Assembly (NCBI GenBank): GCA_036426205.1
Contig: CM071587.1
Location: 2,046,621-2,110,620, forward strand
DNA length: 64,000 nt
DNA from: Ascaphus truei
Taxonomy: Eukaryota > Chordata > Amphibia > Anura > Ascaphidae
Direction: 5' to 3'
The notes under the pieces were generated by a model. The model was not told where the DNA came from and made no database searches. It saw only the letters and a list, made by a program, of their open reading frames with translations. This document shows positions 54,104 through 64,000 of this stretch, piece by piece. The translations under genes were made by a program, and so were the position numbers. Numbering within the stretch: position 1 is the first letter of the stretch; each line of letters opens with the position of its first letter.

Positions 54104-55195
54104 ACATGGAGAGAATGAGCGGCTCAGTGAGTAATAGCTCGGCGCGTAAAGGCTCAGTGCATAAAGGCTCCTCGGCGAGTAAAGGCTCCTCGGCGAGTAA
54201 AGGCTCCTCGGCGAGTAAAGGCTCCTCGGCGAGTAAAGGCTCCTCGGCGAGTAAAGGTCTGGTGAGTAAAGGCTCGGCGAGTAAAGGCTCAGCGAGTAAA
54301 GGCTCAGGGAGTAAAGGCTCAGGGAGTAAAGGCTCAGAGAGTACAGTCTCGGGAGTAAAGGCCCCTCAGTGAGTAAAGGCTCCTCAGCGAGTAAAGGCTC
54401 AGCGAGTAAAGGCTCGGCGAGTAAAGGCTCCTCAGCGAGTAAAGGCTCGGCGAGTAAATGCTCCTCAGTGAGTAAAGGCTCCTCAGCGAGTAAAGGCTCC
54501 TCAGCGAGTAACGGCTCGGCGAGCAAAGTCTCCTCAGCGAGTAAAGGCTCCTCAGCGACTAAAGGCTCCTGAGCGAGTAAAGGCTTCTCAGCGAGTAACG
54601 GCTCGGCGAGCAAAGTCTCCTCAGCGAGTAAAGGCTCCTCAGCGAGCAAAGTCTCCTCAGCAAGTAAAGTCTCCTCAGCAAGTAAAGTCTCCTCAGCGAG
54701 TAAAGTCTCCTCAGCGAGTAAAGGCTCCTCAGCGAGTAAAAAGTACTCCTCAGCGAGTAAGTCCCTCCTCAGCGAGTAAAGCCTCCTCACGAAGTAAAGT
54801 CTCCTCAGCGAGTAAAGGCTCCTCAGCGAGTAAAGTCTCCTCAGCGAGTAAAGTCTCCTCAGCGAGTAAAGTCTCCTCAGCGAGTAAAGGCTCCTCAGCG
54901 AGTAAAGGCTCCTCAGCGAGTAAAGGCCCGGCGAGTAAAGACACTGACTGAAAGCAATAACACTGCGTTTGAATCAGGGGAACCTGGCTCAGTTCCCGGT
55001 GTCAGCTCCTTGTAACCTTGGGCGAATCACTTTATCTCCCTGTGCCTCACGCACCAAAATCATAGAGTGTAAGCTCACCTGGGCAGGGAGTGTGCCTGTA
55101 ACATTCCTATGTTCTGCGTACCGGGCGCTGTACTGTAATTGTAATGCACTTTGAGTCCGATTGGGAGAAAAATATGAAATAATGTTATTATTACT
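54104..55195 (+). mobile_element. SINE split by an expansion of its own head
   Basis: The SINE starts GAGAATGAGCGGCTCAGTGA (54110). After about 820 bp of tandem repeat it resumes at 54930 with CGGCGAGTAAAGACACTGAC, the B-box region GGCTCAGTTCC, and the core TAACCTTGGGCGAATCACTT. The array is made of the SINE's own head (next entry). Confidence 0.85.
54120..54945 (+). repeat. Tandem array, 15/18-bp unit, about 48 copies
   Basis: Units GGCTCAGCGAGTAAA (15) and GGCTCCTCAGCGAGTAAA (18) mix, with GGCG and AGTCTCC variants. Both unit lengths are multiples of three, so long frames rich in S/K (plus) or LLAEE (minus) are artefacts. The unit equals the A-box part GGCTCAGTGAGTAAAG of the SINE that contains it. 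Confidence 0.93.
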
Positions 55196-55472
55196 TTATT
55201 ATAATATATGCTGGTGCAAAAAAAATCTACATATGCAGAAAACCCGTTTTCGTTATTGGTGAATACATACGTTGTAAATATTGCTCCTTATATGAATGTA
55301 AAGACCTTACATAGCAGGGAAGCGTTTTAACGGGTTCTGTGTGAGATTACATGCTGATTTCATGACAATTAATAAGATTTTGAGATAAAATGCGTATCGC
55401 ACGAGTGCTTTCATTTTCTTTGTTTTACCTTAAAAAAAATATATATATACATATATAATGTTTTGGAGGCAG

Positions 55473-55790
55473 TTAACCCTCCGTGGGCTTCATGCAGTCT
55501 TCCTCCCAAATGTTGAAGTTGTGTAAGTGATGTCGTTGCCGCTCTGCCCGGAGACGCCTGCGGACATAGTCTGAGAGAACCTTCTGGCAGGCCGGCCCGC
55601 ACTGCGGAGAATCCAGCTGACGTTTCGATAGAGAGACATTTCTCAAAATCACACCTCGTGCGGAATCGGGGCTTACTCGTTCCCTGCCAGTATCTGCTCC
55701 AATAGTCTCCTTTAACATCTCATCATACTGCCCATCGTTTACCTCGACATCCAAGCGCACGCGACCTTCTGACGCCGCTGAGCACGCCAA
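55473..55790 (-). CDS. Unassigned open frame, possible exon
   Basis: A 105-codon frame on the minus strand has balanced composition and no repeats. It is open further upstream to about 55870 without any ATG. It reads EGRVRLDVEVNDGQYDEML early and ends HLHNFNIWEEDCMKPTEG. I do not recognise the family. Absence of ATG means that, if real, it is an internal or last exon, or a retroelement remnant; a weak acceptor (TACTTAG) lies at its open end. Chance cannot be excluded for this length in 64 kb. Confidence 0.2.
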   Translation of the reverse strand: MACSAASEGRVRLDVEVNDGQYDEMLKETIGADTGRERVSPDSARGVILRNVSLSKRQLDSPQCGPACQKVLSDYVRRRLRAERQRHHLHNFNIWEEDCMKPTEG

Positions 55791-56049
55791 TTTAAATACC
55801 AGTAGGGATTTTCTTTTTACTTTGCCTAACGATTTGCTTGCTTTGTTCAGTGACGGAACACAGCGGTACTAAGTATCACTACTATGCATTTGCACAACTA
55901 CCGTACAGTTTAATTTTATGAGATAGCAAAGGGATCTGTTTTTAAAAGGCCGCCCTGTACATATTACCATCCATTTCTCGTTGAAAATAAGGGCGGATTT
56001 ACATGGCCAAATCTTGCAGTATCTGGAGATATGTGAATTCCCTGTATAA

Positions 56050-56170
56050 CCTCTGTTCTTTTAATGTAACCATGTAATGTTATAACTCTCTGCCCAGGTC
56101 ATACCTGAAAACGAGAGGTAACTCTCACTGTATCACTTCCTGGTAACACATTTTTATAAATAAATAAAAA
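56050..56170 (+). mobile_element. L2/CR1-like LINE 3' tail, sense copy
   Basis: TGTAACCATGTAATGTTATA, then GAGAGGTAACTCTCACTGTA, CACTTCCTGGTAACACATTT and a TATAAATAAATAAA end form the complement of the tail at 4222-4330. Confidence 0.85.
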
Positions 56171-56344
56171 TGTATCAAGTGTTGGAAAATGCAGCGATAA
56201 GGTAAAAATGGGCTTTGCTTTAATTGGGCTACTTGTGCTAGTCAGGGGTTTGGGGCGTGGATCAGGAGAGAGATATAGGACAATGTTGTAATGAGATGGG
56301 TTCACATTTGTGCCTAGAACTGATGTTCCTTTCTCTCTCTGCCA

Positions 56345-56565
56345 GGTCTGCGGTGACGGTAACCTCTGCTCCCGGGAGACCAGTGCAACTCACAGCCACC
56401 CCATGCTGTCCGTGTCTCGGAGTCTCCTGGCTGCAAAACGGGAGCAACATCAGTGCGGGAAAAAAATGGCAGCAGAATTATCCGAGGGAAATATCCCTGT
56501 CGCTTTCAGATCATTTCCTGTGCTCACCCGCGATGAACAATATTGATATCACGTCTAGAAAATGA
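56345..56565 (+). other. Unassigned open frame after a good acceptor
   Basis: After TTTCTCTCTCTGCCAG a frame reads SAVTVTSAPGRPVQLTATPC, then GVSWLQNGSNIS, and ends TGA at 56565. The layout (a Cys, then a Trp eight residues on, then NGS) faintly recalls an immunoglobulin-like fold, but the second half does not fit. No neighbouring exon was found. Low support. Confidence 0.15.
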
Positions 56566-56601
56566 TACAAACCCTTTATTTTATGTGAATTAAATGTCTT
56601 A

Positions 56602-56803
56602 GTCTAACACAGGGGTGGACTGCTCCTGTCCTCAAGGGCCACCAACAGGTCAGGTTTTCAGGATATCCCTGCTTCAGCACAGGTGGCTCAAATCAGTCCC
56701 TGCTTCAGAACAGGAGCCACCTGTGCTGAAGCAGGGGTATCCTGAAAACCTGACCTGTGTTGGTGTCCCTTGAGGACTGGAGTTGCCCACCCCTGGTCTA
56801 ACT
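56602..56803. mobile_element. Complete hAT-like palindromic MITE
   Basis: The 186-bp element (56610-56795) starts CAGGGGTGGAC and ends GCCCACCCCTG. It is flanked by GTCTAACA (56602-56609) and GTCTAACT (56796-56803), an 8-bp duplication with one change. The CAGGGGTG end is typical of hAT MITEs. The arms (CAACAGGTCAGGTTTTCAGG) pair along nearly the whole length. It is the reference for the family copies at 19868, 21023, 36796 and 39400. Confidence 0.88.
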
Positions 56804-57205
56804 CCAGCTACAAACAACCAACTACTAATATCACTCACTTTTAAGTCACCCATTCATTAGAATCGGTGCGTGGTATTGTATATATAGATACGAGCTCCAA
56901 ATTGTTACTATCACGGGTTTTAAAACATGCATTTGACAATCAAACATATCTCAGAATTTTGAAGCAGTCTAAAAATGGGTAGACAAGGCGTTGCGCTGCT
57001 GAGTGCTTTCATTGGTACTGAAGCTGCAGTATATGTTGCTGACTCGGATTGCACCTTCACTCCCAAGCGACCTTACCCTGTACCTGTTAAAGTGTAAAGT
57101 TCAGCTTTGCACAAACACTGAGGGCAGAGCTAAGGCAGGCGGAGACGTTGCTGCTTTCATGCGCCCATTACTCATTTCTGAGACTGTAACGGAGCGCGAG
57201 GCCTG
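56804..57205. other. No gene recognised
   Basis: Short unique-looking stretch between the MITE and the satellite; nothing supported. Confidence 0.4.
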
Positions 57206-60200
57206 CACTGTGTCCCCCCAGGAAAGAAATCACAGGGTAATAGCACAGCACTGTGTCCCCCCAGGAAAGAAATCACAGGGTAATAGCACAGCACTGTGTC
57301 CCCCCAGGAAAGAAATCACAGGGTAATAGCACAGCACTGTGTCCCCCCCCCAGGAAAGAAATCACAGGTATAGCCCAGCACTGTGGTCCCCCCAGGAAAG
57401 AAATCACAGGGTAATAGCACAGCACTGTGTCCCCCCAGGAAAGAAATCACAGGGTAATAGCACAGCACTGTGTCCCCCCAGGAAAGAAATCACAGGGTAA
57501 TAGCACAGCACAGTGTCCCCCCCAGAAGAATCCACAGGGTAATAGCACAGCACTGTGTCCCCCCAGGAAAGAAATCACAGGGTAATAGCACAGCACTGTG
57601 TCCCCCCAGGAAAGAAATCACAGGGTAATAGCACAGCACTGTTTCCCCCCCAGGAAAGAAATCACAGGTAATAGCACAGCACTGTGTCCCCCCCCAGGAA
57701 AGAAATCACAGGGTAATAGCACAGGGCAGTGTCCCCCCAGGAAAGAAATCACAGGGTAATAGCACAGCACTGTGTCCCCCCCAGGAAAGAAATCACAGGG
57801 TAATACCACATCACTGGTCCCCCCAGAAAGAAATCACAGGGTAATAGCACAGCACTTGTCCCCCCAGGAAGAATCACAGGGTAATAGCACAGCACTGTGT
57901 CCCCCCAGGAAAGAAATCACAGGGTAATAGCACAGGGCATCTGTCCCCCCCAGGAAAGAAATCACAGGGTAATAGCACAGCACTGTGTCCCCCCAGGAAA
58001 GAAATCACAGGGTAATAGCACAGCACTGCGTCCCCCCAGGAAAGAAATCACAGGGTAATAGCACAGCACTGCTGTCCCCCCAGGAAAGAAATCACAGGGT
58101 AATAGCACAGCACTGTGTCCCCCCCAGAAAGAAATCACAGGGTATATCACAGCACTGCTGTCCCCCCGGAAAAAATCACAGGGTAATAGCACAGCACTGT
58201 GTCCCCCAGGAAAGAAATCACAGGGTATAGCACAGCACTGTGCCCCCCAGGAAAGAAATCACAGGGTAAATAGCACACACTGTGTCCCCCCAGGAAAGAA
58301 TCACAGGGTAATAGCACAGCACTGTGTCCCCCCAGGAAAGAAATCACAGGGTAATAGCACAGCACTGTGTCCCCCCAGGAAGAAATCACAGGGTATAGCA
58401 CAGCACTGTGTCCCCCCCAGGAAAGAAATCACAGGGTAATAGCACAGCACTGTGTCCCCCCAGGAAAGAAATCACAGGGTAATAGCACAGGGCAGTGTCC
58501 CCCCAGGAAAGAAATCACAGGGTAATAGCACAGCACTGTGTCCCCCCAGGAAAGAAATCACAGGGTAATAGCACAGCACTGTGTCCCCCCAGGAAAGAAA
58601 TCACAGGTAATAGCACGCACTGTGTCCCCCCCAGAAAGAAATCACAGGGTATAGCACAGCACTGTGTGCCCCCCAGGAAAGAAATCACAGGGTAATAGCA
58701 CAGCACTGGTCCCCCCAGAAAGAAATCACAAGTAATAGCACAGCACTGTGTCCCCCCCAGGAAAAAATCACAGGGTAATAGCACAGCACGTGTCCCCCCA
58801 GGAAAGAAATCACAGGGTAATAGCACAGCACTGTGTCCCCCCAGGAAAGAAATCACAGGTAATAGCACAGCACTGTGTCCCCCCAGGAAAGAAATCACAG
58901 GTAATAGCACAGCACTGTGTCCCCCCAGGAAGAAATCACAGGGTAATAGCACAGCACTGTGTCCCCCCAGGAAAGAAATCACAGGGTAATAGCACAGCAT
59001 GTGTCCCCCCAGGAAGAAATCACAGGGTAATAGCACAGCACTGTGTCCCCCCAGGAAAGAAATCACAGGGTAATAGCACAGCACTGTGTCCCCCCCCAGG
59101 AAAGAAATCACAGGGTAATAGCACAGCACTGTGTCCCCCCAGGAAAGAAATCACAGGTGTAATAGCACAGCACTGTGTCCCCCCCAGGAAGAAATCACAG
59201 GGTAATAGCACAGCACATGTGTCCCCCCCAGGAAAGAAATCACATGGTAATAGCACAGCACTGTGTCCCCCCAGGAAAGAATCACAGGGTAATAGCACAG
59301 GCACAGTGTCCCCCCAGGAAAGAAATCACAGGGTAATAGCACAGCACATGTGTCCCCCAGGAAAGAAATCACAGGGTAATAGCACAGCATGTGTCCCCCC
59401 CAGGAAAGAAATCACAGGGTAATAGCACGCACTGTCCCCCCAGAAAAAATCACGGGTATAGCACAGCACTGTGTCCCCCCAGGAAGAAATCACAGGGTAA
59501 TAGCACAGCACTGTTCCCCCCAGGAAAAAATCACAGGGTAATAGCACAGCACTGTGTCCCCCCAGGAAAGAAATCACAGGTAATAGCACAGCACTGTGTC
59601 CCCCAGGAAAGAATCACAGGGTAATACACAGCACTGTGTCCCCCCAGGAAAGAAATCACAGGGTATAGCACAGCACTGGTGTCCCCCCCAGAAAGAAATC
59701 ACAGGGTATAGCACAGCACTGGTCCCCCAGAAAGAAATCACAGGGTAATAGCAACACTGGCCCCCCCAGGAAAGAAATCACAGGGTAATAGCACACGCAC
59801 TGTGTCCCCCCAGGAAAGAATACAGGGTAATAGCACAGCACTGTGTCCCCCCAGGAAAGAAATCACAGGGTAATAGCACAGCACTGTGTCCCCCCAGGAA
59901 AGAAATCACAGGGTAATAGCACAGCACTGTGTCCCCCCAGGAAAGAAATCACACAGGGTAATAGCACAGCACTGTGTCCCCCCAGAAAAGAAATCACAGG
60001 TAATAGCACAGCACTGTGTCCCCCCAGGAAAGAAATCACAGGGTAATAGCACAGCACTGTGTCCCCCCAGGAAAGAAATCACAGGGTAATAGCACAGCAC
60101 TGTGTCCCCCCCAGGAAGAAATCACAGGGTAATAGCACACACTGTGTCCCCCCAGGAAAGAAATCACAGGGTAATAGCACAGCACTGTGTCCCCCCCAGG

Positions 60201-63200
60201 AAAGAAATCACGGGTAATAGCACAGCACTGTGCCCCCCCAGAAAGAAATCACAGGGTAATACACAGCACGTGTCCCCCCAGGAAAGAAATCACAGGGTAA
60301 GCACAGCACTGTGTCCCCCCAGGAAGAATACACAGGGTAATAGCACACCACTGTGTCCCCCCCAGGAAAGAAATCACAGGTTAATAGCACAGCACTGTGT
60401 CCCCCCAGGAAAGAATCACGAGGTAATAGCACAGCACTGTGTCCCCCCCAGGAAAGAAATCACAGGGTAATAGCACAGCACTGTGTCCCCCCCAGGAAAG
60501 AAATCACAGGGTAATAGCACAGCACTGTGTCCCCCCAGGAAGAAATCACAGGGTAATAGCACAGCACTGTGTCCCCCCCAGGAAAGAAATCACAGGTTAA
60601 TAGCACAGCACTGTGTCCCCCCAGAAGAAATCACAGGGGGGTAATAGCACAGCACTGTGTCCCCCCCAGGAAAGATCACAGGTTATAGCACAGCACTGTG
60701 TCCCCCCAGGAAGAATCACAGGTAATAGCACAGCAGCAGGTCTCCCCCCGGAAAGAAATCACAGGGTAATAGCACAGCACGTGTCCCCCCCAGGAAGAAA
60801 TCACAGGGTAATAGCACAGCACTGTGTCCCCCCAGGAAAGAAATCACAGGATAATAGCACAGCACTGTGTCCCCCCAGGAAAGAAATCACAGGGTAATAG
60901 CACAGGGCAGTGTCCCCCCAGGAAAGAAATCACAGGGTAATAGCACAGCCGTGTTCCCCCAGAAAGAAATCACAGGGGTAATACACAGCACTGTGTCCCC
61001 CCAGGAAGAATCAGAGGGTAATAGCAACGCACTGTGTCCCCCAGGAAAGAAATCACAGGGTAATAGCACAGCACTTGTCCCCTCCCCCAGGAGAAATCAC
61101 AGGGTAATAGCACAGCACGTGTCCCCCCAGGAAGAAACACAGGGTAATAGCACAGCACTGTGTCCCCCCAGGAAAGAAATCACAGGGTAATGTCAACAGC
61201 ACGGTGGTCCCCCCAGGAAAGAAATCACAGGTAATAGCACAGCACTGTGTCCCCCCAGGAAAGAAATCACAGGTAATAGCACAGCGTGTCCCCCAGGAAA
61301 GAATCACAGGGGAAATAGCACCAGCACTGTGTCCCCCCAGGAAAGATCACTCACGGGTAATAGCACAGCACGTGTCCCCCCAGGAAAGAAATCACAGGGT
61401 ATAGCACAGCACTGTGTCCCCCCAGGAAAGAAATCACAGGGTAATAGCACAGCACTGGTCCCCCCCCCAGGAAGACACAGGGTATAGCACAGCACGTGTC
61501 CCCCAGGAAAGAAATCACAGGGTAATAGCACAGCACTGTGTCCCCCCAGGAAGAAATCACAGTTATCGCACAGCACTGTGTCCCCCCAGGAAGAATCACA
61601 GGGTAATATCACAGCACTGTGTCCCCCCAGGAAAGAAATCACAGGGTAATAGCACAGCACTGTGTCCCCCCAGGAAAGAAATCACAGGATAATAGACACA
61701 GCACTGTGTCCCTCCCCCCAGGAAGAAATCACAGGGTAATAGCCAGCCTGTGTCCCCCCAGGAAAGAATCACAGGGTAATAGCCACAGCCAGTGTTCCCC
61801 CCAGGAAAGAAATCACAGGGTAATACACAGCACTGTGTCCCCCGGAAAGAAATCACAGGGTAATAGCACAGCACTGTGTCCCCCCACCAGTTAAAGAAAT
61901 CACAGGGTAATGCACAGCACGTGTCCCCCAGGAAAGAAATCACAGGGTAATAGCACAGCACTGGGGTCCCCCCCAGTAAAGTAAATCACAGGGTAATAGC
62001 ACAGCACTGTGTCCCCCCAGGAAGAAATCACAGGGTAATGCACCGCCTCCCCCGGAACGAAATCACGTTATCCACGCACTGGTCCCCCAGGGAAATCACA
62101 GGGTAATAGCACACACTGGTCCCCCCAGGAAAGCAATCACAGGGTATACACAGCACTGTGTCCCCCCCCGAAAGAAAATACACGTAATAGCACAGCGCCT
62201 GTGTCCCCCCAGGAAAAAATCACAGGGTATAGCACAGCACAGTGTCCCCGAAAGAATCAAGGTTATAGCACAGCACGTGTCCCCCCAGGAAAGAAATCAC
62301 AGGGGTAATAGCACACACTGTGTCTCCCCCCGGAGAAATCACAGGGTAATAGCACAGGGCAGTGTCCCCCCCAGGAAAGAAATCACAGGGTAATGCCACG
62401 CCTGTGTCCCCCCGGAACGAAATCACAGGGTAATAGCACAGCACTGTGTCCCCCCAGGAAAGAAATCCACAGGTATAAGCACAGCACAGTGTCCCCCATA
62501 AAGAGAAATCACAGGGTAATAGCACGCACTGTGTCCCCCCAGGAAAGAAATCCCAGGGTAATACAGCACTGTGTCCCCCCAGGAAAGAAATCACACGGTG
62601 AATAGCACAGCACTGTGTCCCCCCAGAAGAAATCACAGGTAATAGCAGCAGTCCTGATGTCCCCCCAGAAAGAAATCACAGGGTAATGACGCACTGTGTC
62701 CCCCAGGAAGAATCACGGGTATAGCACAGCACTGTGTCCCCCCAGGAAAAAATCACAGGGTAATAGACAGCACTGTGTCCCCCCAGGAAAGAAACACAGG
62801 GTAATAGCACAGCACTGTGTCCCCCCAGGAAAGAAATCACAGGGTAATCGCACAGCACTGTCGCCCCAGAAGAAATCCAGGGTAATAGCCAGCATGTGTC
62901 CCCCAGAAAAGAAATCACAGGGTAATAGCACAGCACTGCCCCCCAGAAAGAAATCACAGTGTAATAGCACAGCACTGTTCCCTCCCCCCAGTGAAAGAAT
63001 CACAGGTAATACACAGCACTGGTGTCCCCCCCCAGGAAAGAAATCCAGGGTAATACACAGCACTGTGTCCCCCCAGGAAAGAAATCACAGGGTAATAGCA
63101 CAGCACTGTGTCCCCATAAAGAAATCACAGGGTAATAGCACAGCACTGTGTCCCCCCAGGAAAGAAATCACAGGGTAATAGCACAGCACTGTGTCCCCCC

Positions 63201-64000
63201 AGGAAAGAAATCACAGGGTAATAGCACAGCACTGTGTCCCCCCAGGAAAGAAATCACAGGGTAATACACAGCAGGCGTTCCCCCCCAGAAAGAATCACAG
63301 GGTAATAGCCAGCACTGTGTCCCCCCAGAAAGAAATCACAGGGTAATAGCACGCACTGTGTCCCCCCAGAAAGAAATCACATGTATAGCACAGCACTGTG
63401 TCCCCCCCCGGAAAGAAATCACAGGATAATAGCCAGCACTGTTCCCCCCAGGAAAGAAATCACAGGGGTAATAGCACAGCACTGCGTCCCCCCAGGAAGA
63501 AATCACAGGTATAGCACAGCACTGTGTCCCCCCAGGAAAGGAAATCACAGGGTAATAGCACAGCACTGTGTCCCCCCAGGAAAGAATCACAGGTAATAGC
63601 ACAGCACGGTGTCCCCCCAAAAGAAATCACAGGTATAGCACAGCACTGTGTCCCCCTCCCCATGCCCAGGAAAGAAATCACAGGGTAATAGCACAGCACA
63701 GTGTCCCCCCAGGAAAGAAATCACAGGGTAATAGCACAGCACTGTGTCCCCCCAGGAAAGAAATCACAGGGTAATAGCACAGCACTGTGTCCCCCCCAGG
63801 AAAGAAATCACAGGGTAATAGCACAGCACTGTGGTCCCCCAGGAAAGAAATCACAGGGTAATAGCACAGCACTGTCCCCCCAGGAAAGAAATCACAGGGA
63901 TAATAGCACAGCACTGTGTCCCCCCTCCCGACCCCCAGGAATCAATCACAGGGTAATAGCACAGCACTTAGTCCCCCCCCAGGAAGAAATCACAGGTAAT
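57206..64000 (+). repeat. 43-bp satellite array, about 155 copies, open at window end
   Basis: The unit is GGGTAATAGCACAGCACTGT followed by GTCCCCCCAGGAAAGAAATC and ACA. The first copies are identical. Many later ones lose or gain single bases, most heavily around 60.9-63.1 kb, and the C run varies from 4 to 9. Long frames on both strands are artefacts of the repeat. The array continues past base 64000, so its true size is unknown. Confidence 0.96.

Noticed and set aside
21400..57200. Possible LAMA5 (mammalian neighbour of RPS21)
   Set aside because: I looked for laminin EGF-like cysteine patterns and N-terminal laminin blocks and saw none; the gene may lie beyond the window.
58515..59422. 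200-codon frames on both strands of the satellite
   Set aside because: The 43-bp unit has no stop in some frames and indels shift between them; the peptides are repeated PPGKKSQGNSTALC or its antisense, with no biological pattern.
57206..64000. ACAGGGTAAT in each satellite unit equals the right half of the I-SceI homing site
   Set aside because: Only ten bases match and the left half is absent, so it is coincidence.

Overview
The window is vertebrate nuclear DNA, most likely from an amphibian and probably a frog. Genes are split by GT-AG introns. Between them lie Tc1/mariner, LINE, tRNA-derived SINE, hAT-like and Harbinger-like repeats, and a large amount of minisatellite DNA. The order is a guess from the repeat mix; no species is claimed.

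Two genes are recognisable, both on the + strand. CABLES2 (Cdk5 and Abl enzyme substrate 2) is seen as nine consecutive coding exons from 5999 to 11514. All reading phases agree, giving 357 codons and a TAA stop. The first, N-terminal exon lies upstream of the window, so bases 1-5998 are intron carrying a Harbinger-like MITE, a dead Tc1 transposon and an antisense LINE. RPS21 (ribosomal protein eS21) follows. It has a TOP-type first exon with ETS motifs at about 16160-16279 and three coding exons (19650-19721, 20677-20732, 21338-21347) that encode residues 39-83 of the family protein. The exons for residues 1-38 could not be found on either strand. The two genes are neighbours in mammals, but from memory they are convergent there and they are tandem here.

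From about 21.4 kb to the end there is no convincing host gene. This part is dominated by tandem arrays: 44 bp (25.7-26.7 kb), 40 bp (30.4-31.2), 24 bp (31.3-32.3), 33 bp (33.4-33.9), 27 bp (35.5-36.1), 35 bp (41.6-42.5), 44 bp (42.7-43.0), 15/18 bp (54.1-54.9), and a 43-bp satellite filling 57.2-64.0 kb and running off the edge. Long open frames inside these arrays are by-products of unit lengths divisible by three or of chance.

The most interesting structure is how several arrays arose. One copies the exon end and 5' splice site of a CABLES2 exon. One is an expansion of the A-box head of a tRNA-derived SINE. One appears to come from the subterminal part of a MITE. Three transposon insertions are defined by target-site duplications, and one of these has an internal empty-site copy. 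I see no CRISPR, operon or new defence system; this is an ordinary host locus with unusual repeat biology.
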